The position numbers and the translations under genes were made by a program. A stretch of DNA of 42,307 bases. It comes from an uncultured Gemmatimonadota bacterium (GTDB lineage: Bacteria; Gemmatimonadota; Gemmatimonadetes; Longimicrobiales; Longimicrobiaceae). The stretch covers positions 1-42,307 of the forward strand of contig CADCTW010000167.1 of the NCBI GenBank assembly GCA_902805735.1, given 5' to 3'. Below the pieces are notes generated by a model that saw nothing but the letters and a program-made list of their open reading frames with translations, was not told the DNA's origin and ran no database searches. Shown here in pieces: positions 8,405-17,485 of this stretch (position 1 is its first letter; each line of letters begins with the position of its first letter).

Positions 8405-10396
8405 ATGAGGCTGAGATCGAAAGCGCGGCGAGGTACGGCATTGGCCCTGTTCGCGGGCTTCGCCGGGGCATGCGACGGCGGGAGTGCGCCGCCTACCCCG
8501 GCGTCGGTCACCGCGACCACAGCCACGACGATGACGGCCACCGTAGGCACCCTGGCGAGCCATGCCCCGGGGGTGCGAGTGGTGGACAGCAAGGGCCGCG
8601 GGATGTCGGGCGTTCCCGTCACCTTCGCCATCACGGCCGGGGGCGGGACTCTGGGCAGCACCACTGCCTCCACGGACAGGGAGGGCGCGGCGCTCGCGGG
8701 ACCCTGGAGGCTGGGGACGACGGCCGGGCCGAACATCGTGACGGCGACCGTGGCGGGGATCGCACCCGTCACCTTTACCGCGACGGGTACGGCCGCTGCG
8801 CCTGCCTCGATCGCGAAGGTGAGCGGAGAGACCCAGAGCGCGGCCGTGGGCACGGCGCTCCCGCAGCCGTTCGTGATCCGGGTGGTGGACGTGCACGGCA
8901 ACCCCGTGCCGGGCGTGACGGTTTCGTTCGCGGCCACCACCCAGGGCGCTACGGTGTCGCCCGCGAGCGCGGCGACCGATGCCGACGGTCGCGCCGGCAC
9001 GACGCTCACGCTGGGCCCCACGCCCGGCGTGAACACCGTGTCGGCCACCGCGGGCGCTCTCCCGCCGCAAACGTTCACGGCCACCGCCCGGCCGGGCCCC
9101 GCGGCGCAGATCAGGAAAGCGGGCGGCGACGGCCAGCAGGGCCGCGCCGGCTCGGCCGTCGCGGTGGCTCCTGCCGTCAGCGTCACCGACGCGTTCGGGA
9201 ACGCCGTGGCCGGCGCGACCGTGACCTTTGAGGTCGCCAGCGGCGGCGGGTCCGTGACCCTGCCCACCGCCACCACGAGCGCCAGCGGCATCGCCACGGT
9301 GGGGAGCTGGGTGCTGGGAGCGTTGGGCACGAACACCCTCACCGCCACGGTACAGGGCGTAGGCAGCGTCACCTTCACCGCGATGGCGACGGGGTCGCCG
9401 GCGGCGATCACCAAGGTCGCGGGGGACAACCAGCAGGGCCCCTCCGGCTCGCCGGTCGCGGTGCCTCCGTCCGTCCGGGTCGCCGACGCATCCGGGAACC
9501 CGGTGCCCAATGTGACCGTGACCTTCGCCGTCGCCAGCGGCGGCGGGTCCGTGACCTCGGGCTCCGCCACGACGGGCACCAGCGGCATCGCCGCGGTGGG
9601 GAGCTGGGTGCTGGGAGCGGTGGGCACGAACACCCTCACGGCCACGGTACAGGGCGTAGGCAGCGTCACCTTCACCGCGACGGCCACGGCGGCGGGGCCG
9701 GATCCCTGCACCACCGCCGCCACGTTCACGCTGCGCACCACCCTGTCCGGCGCGCTCTCGACGGCGGACTGCCGGCTCCCCGACGGGGAGTACGTCGACT
9801 TCTACCGGACGAGGTTCTCAACCCAGCAGGCCGAGGAGATCACCCTCACCAGCACCACGTTCGACACCTTCCTCTACCTGGTGGGCCCGGGCGACCAGGT
9901 GCTCGCGGCCGACGACAACGGGATGCCCGGCGGGACCAATGCCTCGCTCCGGGTCTACGCCCCCGCGGGGGACTACCTTGTCGTGGCGAGCTCGGCCAAC
10001 CCTGGTGCCACCGGCGCGTACCAGCTTTCCTCGCGCGCGATCACCGCGCGGACGGGCTGCGTGGACCAGGGCTGGATCGTTCCGGGCGTGAGCCTGACGG
10101 GCAGCCTGGCCACCGGCGACTGCACCGCCGGAGACGGCTCCCGGTACGACCTCTACCCGGTCGTGCTCCGCGCCGGCCAGCGGTTGACCGTCACCATGCG
10201 GTCCACCGCCTTCGACTCGTACCTGCTCCTCCTGTCCAGCGATGGCAGGCTGGTCGCGTCCAACGACGACGGGGCGGGGGGAGACGACTCGCTGATCACC
10301 TACACGGCACCGGCGGGGGGCGTCTACCTGATCATCGCGAACAGCTTCAGCGCCTCGGGCGCCGGCACGTACACGCTCACCGTCACCAGCCCCTGA
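8405..10396 (+). CDS. Surface lipoprotein with four Ig-like modules and two pre-peptidase (PPC) domains
   Basis: The product has 663 aa. The signal ends in the lipobox AGFAGAC (Cys near 23). Residues of about 28-435 hold four Big_1/invasin-like modules, each with a VRVVDxxGNPVPGVTVxF core and a final TATVxGxxxVTFTATA strand. Modules 3 and 4 are near-identical in DNA at a 297-bp (99-codon) offset around 9304 and 9601, indicating recent duplication or conversion. Two PPC-like domains follow, at about 437-545 and 550-663 (YVDFYRTRF, TFDTFLYLVGPGDQVLAADDNG; RYDLYPVVL, AFDSYLLLLSSDGRLVASNDDG). It is likely a cell-surface stalk or adhesin. No enzyme domain is present. Confidence 0.87.
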   Translation: MRLRSKARRGTALALFAGFAGACDGGSAPPTPASVTATTATTMTATVGTLASHAPGVRVVDSKGRGMSGVPVTFAITAGGGTLGSTTASTDREGAALAGPWRLGTTAGPNIVTATVAGIAPVTFTATGTAAAPASIAKVSGETQSAAVGTALPQPFVIRVVDVHGNPVPGVTVSFAATTQGATVSPASAATDADGRAGTTLTLGPTPGVNTVSATAGALPPQTFTATARPGPAAQIRKAGGDGQQGRAGSAVAVAPAVSVTDAFGNAVAGATVTFEVASGGGSVTLPTATTSASGIATVGSWVLGALGTNTLTATVQGVGSVTFTAMATGSPAAITKVAGDNQQGPSGSPVAVPPSVRVADASGNPVPNVTVTFAVASGGGSVTSGSATTGTSGIAAVGSWVLGAVGTNTLTATVQGVGSVTFTATATAAGPDPCTTAATFTLRTTLSGALSTADCRLPDGEYVDFYRTRFSTQQAEEITLTSTTFDTFLYLVGPGDQVLAADDNGMPGGTNASLRVYAPAGDYLVVASSANPGATGAYQLSSRAITARTGCVDQGWIVPGVSLTGSLATGDCTAGDGSRYDLYPVVLRAGQRLTVTMRSTAFDSYLLLLSSDGRLVASNDDGAGGDDSLITYTAPAGGVYLIIANSFSASGAGTYTLTVTSP

Positions 10397-10410
10397 AAAG
10401 GAAGCAGAAG

Positions 10411-10620
10411 ATGCGCACACTCACGATCGCACTCGCTCTCGCCTGTGCACCGTTCGCGGCCAGCGCCCAGGAGCGCCCAAGCACCAAGCCCGTCCCCGCC
10501 GCCGCCGTGCGGGAGGTGGCGAAAGTCCAGCGCGCCGGGACCATGCGCCCGAACGTGCAAGCCGCGCTGCGTTCGCCGGCCCTGACCAGGCTGCGCAAGC
10601 AGAAGAGCCCGCGGAACTGA
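10411..10620 (+). CDS. Small secreted protein, function unknown
   Basis: The product has 69 aa: signal peptide MRTLTIALALACAPFAASAQ, then about 49 basic, Pro- and Arg-rich residues without Cys. The ATG follows AAAAGGAAG, and the gene lies 14 bp after the Ig-like lipoprotein, so the two are probably co-transcribed. It could be a secreted accessory peptide of the surface protein. I recognise no family. Confidence 0.7.
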   Translation: MRTLTIALALACAPFAASAQERPSTKPVPAAAVREVAKVQRAGTMRPNVQAALRSPALTRLRKQKSPRN

Positions 10621-10622
10621 CC

Positions 10623-10711
10623 GGGGCTCACACAGAGACACAGAGACACAGAGGCACAGAGGCACAGAGATGAAGTCGTCTCTGTGCCTCTGTGTCTCTG
10701 TGTGAGCCCCG
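10623..10711. terminator. Octamer-palindrome repeat, expanded full copy R6
   Basis: The left arm has five octamers and the right arm three. The outer stem CGGGGCTCACACAGAG pairs with its complement at the right end and is followed by CGCGTTTTGC on the plus strand. It starts directly after the stop at 10620, so it is terminator-like for the two-gene unit on its left. This is the most expanded copy in the window. Confidence 0.85.
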
Positions 10712-10808
10712 CGTTTTGCTTCTGCCCGCAAGACCTTTCCCCGCGCCGCGCGGGCGGATACACTAACCCTTCGAACGAGCGTTCCAGGAACCCCGCGGAG
10801 ACCTGAGC

Positions 10809-13127
10809 GTGGCCCCTCGCAAGCCCCTGAACGTGGTGATCGCCGGCGGCGGGCCGGCGGGGCTGTACCTGGCGCTGCTGCTGCGCAAGGCGGACCCGGC
10901 GCGCCGCGTGACCGTGCTGGAGCGCAACGGGCCGGACGACACCTTTGGCTGGGGCGTCGTCTTCTCCGACCAGACGCTGGGCAACCTGCGCGAGGCCGAC
11001 CCCGAGTCGTACCGGGCGATCGCCAGCCACTTCGCGCACTGGGACGACATCGACATCCACTTCCGCGGCACCACCATCACCTCGGGCGGGCACGGCTTCA
11101 GCGGCATCGCCCGCGTCAAGCTCCTCCAGATCCTGCGGGAGCGCGCCGCCGCCCTGGGCGCCGACCTCCGCTTCCGCCACGAGCTGGCCGACGACGCCGA
11201 GCTCGCCGGCGCCGATCTCGTCGTGGCCGCCGACGGGGTCAACAGCCGGCTGCGGGCCAAGTACGCGGAGCACTTCCGGCCGGACCTGGACGTGCGGACC
11301 GCGAAATTCGTGTGGCTGGGGACGTCCAGGCTCTTCGATGCCTTCACCTTCATCTTCTTCGAGAACGAGCACGGCGTCTTCCAGGTGCACGCGTACCGCT
11401 ACGACGAGCTCAGCTCGGCCTTCATCGTGGAATGCGACGAGCGGTCGTGGCGCAGCGCGGGCTTCGAGGGGATGGGCGAGGCGGAGACGGTGGCGGCGTG
11501 CGAAGCCATGTTCGGGCCCTGGCTGGACGGGCACCCGCTGCGCAGCAACGCGCCGCACCTGCGCTCGCCCTGGATCTCGTTCACGCGGGTGAGCAACGAG
11601 CGCTGGTTCACCATGGACGGCGCCGCGGCCCCCGTGGCGCTGATCGGCGACGCGGCGCACACGGCGCACTTCTCCATCGGCTCCGGGACCAAGCTGGCCA
11701 TGGAGGACGCCATCGCCCTGGCCCGCATCCTGGACGCGGAGCCCGACCTGGCCAGGGCGCTGGAGAGCTACCAGGAGGAGCGGCGCACGGACGCGGTGCG
11801 GCTGCAGAACGCCGCGCGCAACTCCATGGAGTGGTTCGAGAACGTGCGCCGCTACGTGCACCTGGACCCGCCGCAGTTCGCCTACTCGCTCCTCACGCGC
11901 AGCCAGCGCGTGGGCCACGAAAGCCTGCGCCTGCGCGACCGCGCGTACCTGGAGGGCGTGGAGCGCTGGTTCGCCTCGCGCGCCGAGGAGGGCGAGCGCC
12001 CGGCGCCCGTGCCGCCCATGTTCACCCCCTTCCGCCTGCGGGGGATGACGCTGCACAACCGCGTGGTGGTGGCGCCCATGGACATGTACTCGGCCGCCGA
12101 CGGGGTGCCCGACGACTTCCACCTGGTGCACCTGGGTTCGCGGGCGCTGGGCGGTGCGGGGCTGGTGTTCACGGAGATGACCTGCGTGTCGCCCGAGGGC
12201 CGCATCACGCTGGGATGCACGGGGATGTACGCGGACGAGCACCTGGCCGCCTGGAAGCGCATCGTCCGCTTCGTGCACGAGCGCACCCCGGCCAAGATCT
12301 GCATGCAGCTCGGCCACTCCGGCCGCAAGGGCGCCACGCGGCGGATGTGGGAGGGGATGGACCAGCCGCTGGAGGAGGGGGGCTGGGAGGTGTGGGGCCC
12401 CTCTCCCGAGCCCTGGGCCCCCGGCAACCCCGTCCCCCGCCCCATGGCCCGCGCGGACATGGACCGCGTGCGCGGCGAGTTCGTGCGCGCCACGGAGATG
12501 GCCGCCGTCGCGGGCTTCGACATGGTGGAGCTGCACTGCGCGCACGGCTACCTCCTCTCCTCCTTCATCACCCCCCTCAGCAACCGCCGCGACGACGAGT
12601 ACGGCGGCTCGCTGGAAAACCGCCTGCGCTACCCGCTGGAGGTGTTCCGCGCCATGCGGGCCGTGTGGCCGGAGGACCGCCCGATGTCCGTGCGCATCTC
12701 GGCCACGGACTGGGTGGAGGAGGGGATGGGGTGCGGCGATGCGGTGGAGGTGGCGCGCGCCTTCCACGCGGCGGGCGCGGACGTGATCCACGTCTCGGCG
12801 GGGCAGACGGCGGCGGGCGCGAAGCCGGTGTACGGGCGCATGTTCCAGACGCCGTTCAGCGACCGCATCCGCAACGAGGCGCGCGTCCCCACCATCGCCG
12901 TGGGCAACATCACCGAGGCGGACCAGGTGAACGGCATCATCGCCGCCGGCCGGGCGGACCTGTGCGCCCTCGCCCGCCCCCACCTGGCCGACCCCCACTG
13001 GACCCTCCACGCCGCCGCCGAGCTGGGGTACCAGGACCAGCCCTGGCCGGTCCAGTACGGCAGCGGCCGCCAGCAGCTCGAGCGCCTGGTGCAGCGCAGG
13101 GCCGAGATCGCCGGCGGGGGGATCTGA
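10809..13127 (+). CDS. Anthraniloyl-CoA monooxygenase/reductase (FAD monooxygenase-OYE fusion)
   Basis: The product has 772 aa. Residues 1 to about 390 are a flavin aromatic hydroxylase: FAD-binding [18 protein letters not shown] and the [21 protein letters not shown] motif near 280. Residues of about 400-765 are an Old Yellow Enzyme-type domain ([57 protein letters not shown]). This two-domain architecture is that of 2-aminobenzoyl-CoA monooxygenase/reductase of the aerobic hybrid anthranilate pathway, which hydroxylates and then reduces the CoA-bound ring. Salicylyl-CoA 5-hydroxylase lacks the second half, although automatic annotation often uses that name. The GTG 10809 start has an upstream GGAG. 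It is the first gene of the catabolic operon. Confidence 0.88.
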   Translation: MAPRKPLNVVIAGGGPAGLYLALLLRKADPARRVTVLERNGPDDTFGWGVVFSDQTLGNLREADPESYRAIASHFAHWDDIDIHFRGTTITSGGHGFSGIARVKLLQILRERAAALGADLRFRHELADDAELAGADLVVAADGVNSRLRAKYAEHFRPDLDVRTAKFVWLGTSRLFDAFTFIFFENEHGVFQVHAYRYDELSSAFIVECDERSWRSAGFEGMGEAETVAACEAMFGPWLDGHPLRSNAPHLRSPWISFTRVSNERWFTMDGAAAPVALIGDAAHTAHFSIGSGTKLAMEDAIALARILDAEPDLARALESYQEERRTDAVRLQNAARNSMEWFENVRRYVHLDPPQFAYSLLTRSQRVGHESLRLRDRAYLEGVERWFASRAEEGERPAPVPPMFTPFRLRGMTLHNRVVVAPMDMYSAADGVPDDFHLVHLGSRALGGAGLVFTEMTCVSPEGRITLGCTGMYADEHLAAWKRIVRFVHERTPAKICMQLGHSGRKGATRRMWEGMDQPLEEGGWEVWGPSPEPWAPGNPVPRPMARADMDRVRGEFVRATEMAAVAGFDMVELHCAHGYLLSSFITPLSNRRDDEYGGSLENRLRYPLEVFRAMRAVWPEDRPMSVRISATDWVEEGMGCGDAVEVARAFHAAGADVIHVSAGQTAAGAKPVYGRMFQTPFSDRIRNEARVPTIAVGNITEADQVNGIIAAGRADLCALARPHLADPHWTLHAAAELGYQDQPWPVQYGSGRQQLERLVQRRAEIAGGGI

Positions 13128-13138
13128 TGGGCACTCAC

Positions 13139-13271
13139 CGCGAGCGAATGAATTCGCCGCTGGACCAGCGCGAAGACCGCCGTCGCGGTCTGCTCCTTCC
13201 GCCGACGGCGGGCCGTACAGTCCCCGGAGGGGACTTCGCGTGGTCCCAGCGGCGAATTTATTCGCTCCTGG
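13139..13271. repeat. Second palindromic repeat family: long inverted repeat with inner hairpins
   Basis: The outer arms, 13141-13175 and 13234-13270, are near-perfect inverted copies built around GAGCGAATNAATTCGCCGCT. Inside are smaller hairpins: GACCGC/GCGGTC near 13174-13190 and AGTCCCC/GGGGACT at 13219-13235. It fills the 168-bp gap between the monooxygenase and SDR genes. It carries no ORF of its own and looks like a mobile or REP-type palindromic element. Confidence 0.75.
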
Positions 13272-13295
13272 GGGCAGTTCGGCCGATCACCTCGC

Positions 13296-14090
13296 ATGTC
13301 TGAGCCGGTGGAGCCCCGCTACCTGTCCGGCCGCCACGCCGTTGTCACCGGCGGCGGGCGCGGCATCGGCGCGGCGATCGCGGACGAGCTGGCGCGGCTG
13401 GGGGCGGACCTGACGCTGATGGGGCGCGACCTCGCGCGCGTGGAGGCGCACGCGAACGTCCTGCGCGAGCGCCACGGAGTGCGCGTGCGGGCGCTTCCCT
13501 GCGACGTGGCGGACGAGGATAAGGTGCGCGAGGCCTTTGCCCGCGCGCGCGAAGGGCTGGGCGACCCCGGCATCCTGGTGAACAACGCCGGCCAGTCCGC
13601 CGCGACCGGATTCGCGGACACCCCGCGCGAGCTGTGGGACCGCATGCTGGCCGTGAACCTCACGGGCACCTTTCTGTGCACGCGCGAGGTGCTCCCGGCC
13701 ATGACCGCCGCGCGCTGGGGGCGCGTGGTGAACGTCGCGTCCACCGCCGGCCTGCGCGGGTATCCCAGGACCGCCGCCTACACGGCGGCCAAGCACGGCG
13801 TCGTCGGCCTCACCCGCGCCCTGGCCCTGGAGACGGCCAAGCTGGGCATCACCGCCAACGCCGTCTGCCCCGGCTACACGGACACGGACATGGCCGCCGC
13901 CGCCGTCGGCAACCTCGTGCGCGAGCTGGGCAAGACGGAGGAGGAAGCCCGCCGGATGATCACCCGCGTCAACCCCATGGGCCGCCTCATCGCCCCCGCC
14001 GAAGTCGCCGCCGCCGTGGCCTGGCTCTGCTCCCCCGCCGCCTCCGGCGTCACCGGCCAGGCCCTCGCCGTAGCGGGCGGCGAGGTGTAG
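13296..14090 (+). CDS. SDR-family NAD(P)-dependent dehydrogenase
   Basis: The product has 264 aa, the usual length of a classical SDR. Motifs: TGGGRGIG (cofactor loop), NNAG near 101, catalytic Ser in VNVASTAG, and YTAAK (catalytic Tyr and Lys) near 163. The C-terminal VCPGYTDTDM and SPAASGVTGQALAVAGGEV match 3-hydroxyacyl-CoA or acetoacetyl-CoA reductase-like enzymes. In this operon it probably oxidises a hydroxyacyl-CoA intermediate after ring reduction. No strong SD is visible before ATG 13296, which lies 25 bp after the palindromic repeat. Confidence 0.88.
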   Translation: MSEPVEPRYLSGRHAVVTGGGRGIGAAIADELARLGADLTLMGRDLARVEAHANVLRERHGVRVRALPCDVADEDKVREAFARAREGLGDPGILVNNAGQSAATGFADTPRELWDRMLAVNLTGTFLCTREVLPAMTAARWGRVVNVASTAGLRGYPRTAAYTAAKHGVVGLTRALALETAKLGITANAVCPGYTDTDMAAAAVGNLVRELGKTEEEARRMITRVNPMGRLIAPAEVAAAVAWLCSPAASGVTGQALAVAGGEV

Positions 14091-14134
14091 ATCTGTTCTC
14101 CGTGCGCTTGCGCGAGATGGTGCTTTTCTTGCAG

Positions 14135-14159
14135 TTGTGCATCAACAAACGATGCGCAA
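14135..14159. promoter_or_regulatory. Candidate operator of the Xre-RES module
   Basis: TTGTGCATC and GATGCGCAA form 9-bp arms (8 of 9 pairing) around a 7-nt spacer, 21 nt before the antitoxin start. Xre-type antitoxins usually repress their own operon through such palindromes. The role here is inferred from position. Confidence 0.5.
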
Positions 14160-14180
14160 CAAGCGAAACCCGGGTACGCG

Positions 14181-14774
14181 ATGAGCACCAGGGAGAAAGA
14201 GGCTGGGGCTGAGGCGGCAGGGGTGCGCGCGTCGCTGCGGAAGCGGATCGAGCGGTACGTGACGAGCGCGCTGGAGCGGATGAGCGATGAGGACCTGCTC
14301 AAGGCCGTGGCCGCGCAGTCGCCGCCGGAGACGTTTGCCGAGATCGTGCTGGCCGCGCCGGAGCCGCGCGAGCACGACTGGAGCGACCTGCTGCTGCGCG
14401 GCGCCACGGCGAAGCGCGAGATCGTGGCGGCGGCCGGCGGCCTGCTCTCGTCGTCCGAGGCGGCGGCGCTCCTCCACATCAGCATCCCTGGTGTGAAGCA
14501 GCGGGCGGGGCGCCGCGCCGTGCTCGCGGTGCCGCTGCCGGGCGGACAGTGGGGCTTCCCCGCCCGGCAGTTCGACCGGGACGGGCGCGTGCGCCCCGGA
14601 GTGGCGGCGGTCGCGGCGGCGGGCGCGGCGCTCGATCCATGGGTGCTCCTCTCGATCCTGGTGGACGACGCGGAGGACGGGCGTGGCATCCTCCTGGAGC
14701 GCCTGGACGACGGCGGGGTGCTCCGGGACGTCCTGTCGCGGCTCGCCACTCACGGAGAGCACGCCGCCGCCTGA
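14181..14774 (+). CDS. Xre/ParS-type antitoxin of a RES toxin-antitoxin module
   Basis: The product has 197 aa. The central part, LLSSSEAAALLHISIPGVKQR (about 94-114), reads as a helix-turn-helix. The C-terminal region (AALDPWVLLSILVDD, GRGILLERLDDG) resembles the toxin-binding domain of antitoxins paired with RES proteins. Its stop TGA (14772-14774) overlaps the ATG of the RES gene, which indicates translational coupling. It is expected to neutralise the toxin and repress the pair. The N-terminal 90 residues are mostly helical and charged and are not recognised. Confidence 0.75.
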   Translation: MSTREKEAGAEAAGVRASLRKRIERYVTSALERMSDEDLLKAVAAQSPPETFAEIVLAAPEPREHDWSDLLLRGATAKREIVAAAGGLLSSSEAAALLHISIPGVKQRAGRRAVLAVPLPGGQWGFPARQFDRDGRVRPGVAAVAAAGAALDPWVLLSILVDDAEDGRGILLERLDDGGVLRDVLSRLATHGEHAAA

Positions 14775-15355
14775 TGCCGCTCCGGCTTCCCAAGGATCCG
14801 CCCATCATGGAGGTGCCGCTGAGCCAGGTGCTCTGGCGCGTACACCCCCTGCGGTACGAGCCCGTGTGGTTTGGTCCCGCCGCGGGCGAGCCGCCCCAAG
14901 GACGCTTCGACGCGCCGGGGGGAGAGTACGGGACCTGCTACTTCGGCGAGTCGCTCGGCGTGGCGTTGCTGGAGACGCTGGTACGCGGCCGCAAGCACCC
15001 GCTGATCTCGCGCGCGGCCCTGGAGGTTCGGGGAGGATCGGCGTTCGGAGTGGCGGCGCCGCTCCGGATGCTCCAGCTGGAAGGCGCCGGGCTGCCCAGC
15101 TTTGGCATCAGCGCGCACGAGGTGATGGGCGCCGACTACGCCGAGTGCCCGGACCTGGCGCGCCGCCTCCACGCGCAGTTCGCCGAGGTGGACGGGATCC
15201 AGTACCGCTCGCGTTGGGATACCGGCAGCCTGTGCTGGGCCGTGTTCGACCGTGCGGAGCACCGCATCGGAGGCCTGGTGCGCACGCACAGGCTGGACGA
15301 CGCCGCCGTGGTGGCCCCCGCGCTGCGCCCCTACAAGCACGTGGGCGTGATCTAG
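14774..15355 (+). CDS. RES-domain toxin
   Basis: The product has 193 aa. RES hallmarks appear in order: Arg in LWRVHP near 18, [17 protein letters not shown] near 46, a Glu in VALLETL near 64, and Ser in QYRSRWD near 150. RES toxins deplete NAD+, which arrests growth. The start ATG 14774 lies within the antitoxin stop. The pair sits inside an otherwise continuous catabolic operon, between the SDR and enoyl-CoA hydratase genes, and a one-armed repeat follows directly after the stop. Confidence 0.85.
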   Translation: MPLRLPKDPPIMEVPLSQVLWRVHPLRYEPVWFGPAAGEPPQGRFDAPGGEYGTCYFGESLGVALLETLVRGRKHPLISRAALEVRGGSAFGVAAPLRMLQLEGAGLPSFGISAHEVMGADYAECPDLARRLHAQFAEVDGIQYRSRWDTGSLCWAVFDRAEHRIGGLVRTHRLDDAAVVAPALRPYKHVGVI

Positions 15356-15391
15356 CCTCTTCTCTGTGCCTCTGTGTCTCTGTGTGAGGCC
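15356..15391. repeat. Octamer-palindrome repeat, one-armed copy R7
   Basis: Right arm only, three octamers ending GTGTGAGGCCCGCCGTT. It starts directly after the RES stop codon and precedes the enoyl-CoA hydratase start by 28 nt. The lack of a partner arm removes the hairpin inside this operon. Confidence 0.8.
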
Positions 15392-15419
15392 CGCCGTTCT
15401 CCGAACCGGAATCCACGTG

Positions 15420-16253
15420 ATGAACACCAAGATCCGCGCAGCAGACCTCCGCCCCACCTCGTTCCGCTGGGAGGTGGAGGGGCCCGTCGCCACGGTGACG
15501 CTCTCGCGGCCGGAGCGGAAGAACCCGCTCACCTTCGAGAGCTACGCGGAGCTGCGCGACACTTTCCGGCAGCTCCAGTTCGCCACCGACGTCAAGATCG
15601 TGGTGCTCACGGGGGAGGGCGGCAACTTCTGCTCGGGCGGCGACGTGCACGAGATCATCGGCCCGCTGGTGGGGATGCGCGAGCGCAGGGAGATGGACGA
15701 GCTGCTCGCCTTCACGCGCATGACCGGCGACCTGGTGAAGGCCATCCGCGGCTGCCCGCAGCCCGTGATCGCCGCCATCGACGGCGCGTGCGTGGGCGCC
15801 GGCGCCATCCTGGCCATGGCCAGCGACCTGCGCCTGGGCACCGCCCGCAGCAAAGTCGCCTTCCTCTTCACCAGAGTGGGCCTTTCCGGCGCCGACATGG
15901 GCGCCTGCGCCATGCTCCCCCGCATCATCGGCCAGGGGCGCGCATCCGAGCTGCTCTTCACCGGGCGCTCCATGGCGGGCGAGGAGGCCGAGCGCTGGGG
16001 CTTCTACAACCGCCTGGTGGAGCCCGAGGCGCTGCTGGACGAGGCGCGCAGGCTGGCCTCCGACCTCGCCGCCGGCCCCACCTTCGCCCACTTCATGACC
16101 AAGAAGTGCCTCCACCAGGAGTGGTCGATGGGTGTGGACGAGGCCATCGAAGCCGAGGCCCAGGCGCAGGCCATCTGCATGCAGACCGAGGACTTCGCCC
16201 GCGCCTACCACGCCTTCGCCGCCAGGGAACGCCCCCACTTCCAGGGCAACTGA
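15420..16253 (+). CDS. Enoyl-CoA hydratase/isomerase family protein
   Basis: The product has 277 aa, normal for the crotonase family. Motifs: [20 protein letters not shown], oxyanion-hole segment [13 protein letters not shown] near 72, [24 protein letters not shown] near 118-141, and [24 protein letters not shown] near 150. It should hydrate, or open, an unsaturated cyclic acyl-CoA in the anthraniloyl-CoA route. The ATG 15420 start removes the 18 codons that run into repeat R7. It is co-oriented with, and closely spaced to, the acyl-CoA dehydrogenase gene. Confidence 0.9.
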   Translation: MNTKIRAADLRPTSFRWEVEGPVATVTLSRPERKNPLTFESYAELRDTFRQLQFATDVKIVVLTGEGGNFCSGGDVHEIIGPLVGMRERREMDELLAFTRMTGDLVKAIRGCPQPVIAAIDGACVGAGAILAMASDLRLGTARSKVAFLFTRVGLSGADMGACAMLPRIIGQGRASELLFTGRSMAGEEAERWGFYNRLVEPEALLDEARRLASDLAAGPTFAHFMTKKCLHQEWSMGVDEAIEAEAQAQAICMQTEDFARAYHAFAARERPHFQGN

Positions 16254-16263
16254 GATGGCCTGG

Positions 16264-16290
16264 TCTCTTCTCTGTGTCTCTGTGTGAGCC
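16264..16290. repeat. Octamer-palindrome repeat, one-armed copy R8
   Basis: Right arm only (TCTCTGTGTCTCTGTGTGAGCCCGCCGTT), 8 nt after the hydratase stop. The possible GTG start of the next gene (16284) lies inside this repeat. Confidence 0.78.
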
Positions 16291-16295
16291 CGCCG

Positions 16296-17456
16296 TTGCC
16301 TGACCGCACCTTCCTCACCTGGCCCTTCTTCGACGAGGGCCACCGGCGCCTGGCCGCGGAGCTGGACGCGTGGATTCCGCGCGAGATCGCCCCGCTGGCG
16401 GGCTCGCACGGGGAGGTGGACGCGGCGTGCCGCGAGCTGGTGCGGCGGCTGGCCGCGGGCGGGTGGCTGCGCTACGCCATCCCGGCCGCGCAGGGGGGCG
16501 TGCACGAGCGGCTGGAGGTGCGCTCCCTCTGCCTGATCCGCGAGCTGCTGGCCCACGCCTCCGGCCTGGCCGACTTCGCGTTCGCCATGCAGGGGCTGGG
16601 CGCGGGGCCCATCTCCCTGTTCGGCAGCGACGAGCAGCGGGCGCGCTGGCTTCCGGCCGTGGCGGCGGGGGATGCGGTGATGGCCTTCGCCCTCTCCGAG
16701 CCCGACGCAGGGTCGGATGTCGCCGCGATGAGCACGACGGCGCGCGCGGATGGGGATGGGTACGTGATCGACGGGCGCAAAACGTGGATCTCCAATGCCG
16801 GGATCGCGGACCGCTACACGGTGTTCGCGCGCTTCCCCGCGGCGGGCGAGCGCGGCTTCGCGGCGTTCGTGGTGGATGCGGACAACCCGGGGCTGCGCGT
16901 GTCGGAGCGCATCGACGTCACCGCGCCGCACCCGCTGGGCACGGTGGAGCTGGACGAGTGCCGCGTGGGCGCGGACGCGCTGCTGGGGGAGGCGGGGGGC
17001 GGGATGAAGGTGGCGCTGGGGACGCTGGACATCTTCCGCTCCACCGTGGGCGCGGCGGCGCTGGGCTTCGCGCGGCGGGCGCTGGATGAAGCCGTGGCGT
17101 TCACCACGCGGCGGCACGCGTTCGGCAGCGCGCTCAGCGACCACCAGCTCACGCGCGCCTCGCTGGCCGAGATGGCCGTCGCGGTGGACACCAGCGCGCT
17201 CCTGGTCTACCGCGCCGCCTGGACGCGCGACGGCGGCGCCGCGCGCGTCACCCGCGAGGCGGCCATGGCCAAGCTGCACGCCACCGAATCCGCGCAGCAG
17301 GTGATCGACCGCGCCGTGCAGCTCCTGGGCGCGCGCGGCGTGGTGGCGGGGAGCACGGTGGAGTCGCTCTATCGCGAGGTGCGCGCCCTGCGCATCTACG
17401 AGGGGACCTCCGAGATCCAGAAGCTCGTCATCGCCGGGCAGCTCCTCGCGGGCTGA
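16296..17456 (+). CDS. Acyl-CoA dehydrogenase family protein
   Basis: The product has 386 aa from TTG 16296 ([12 protein letters not shown]); GTG 16284 would add four residues that come from the repeat. Motifs: [39 protein letters not shown] is split here as the FAD-contact segment [11 protein letters not shown] near 130 and [10 protein letters not shown] near 160. Further on come [13 protein letters not shown] near 275 and the C-terminal [17 protein letters not shown] with the usual catalytic-region Glu. It should introduce or remove a double bond in a CoA-bound intermediate using FAD. It lies between the hydratase and CoA ligase genes, bounded on both sides by one-armed repeats. Confidence 0.9.
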   Translation: MPDRTFLTWPFFDEGHRRLAAELDAWIPREIAPLAGSHGEVDAACRELVRRLAAGGWLRYAIPAAQGGVHERLEVRSLCLIRELLAHASGLADFAFAMQGLGAGPISLFGSDEQRARWLPAVAAGDAVMAFALSEPDAGSDVAAMSTTARADGDGYVIDGRKTWISNAGIADRYTVFARFPAAGERGFAAFVVDADNPGLRVSERIDVTAPHPLGTVELDECRVGADALLGEAGGGMKVALGTLDIFRSTVGAAALGFARRALDEAVAFTTRRHAFGSALSDHQLTRASLAEMAVAVDTSALLVYRAAWTRDGGAARVTREAAMAKLHATESAQQVIDRAVQLLGARGVVAGSTVESLYREVRALRIYEGTSEIQKLVIAGQLLAG

Positions 17457-17463
17457 AAACGCG

Positions 17464-17485
17464 GTCTCACACGGAGACACAGAGA
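17464..17485. repeat. Octamer-palindrome repeat, one-armed copy R9, overlapping a start codon
   Basis: Left arm only: GGTCTCACACGGAGACACAGAG, 7 nt after the dehydrogenase stop. Its last base is the A of the ligase ATG, and its GGAG lies 8 nt before that ATG, so the repeat appears to supply the ribosome-binding site. Confidence 0.82.

Noticed and set aside
10623..10711. Octamer repeats as a CRISPR array
   Set aside because: Units are contiguous without unique spacers and are arranged as inverted arms; no cas genes are present.
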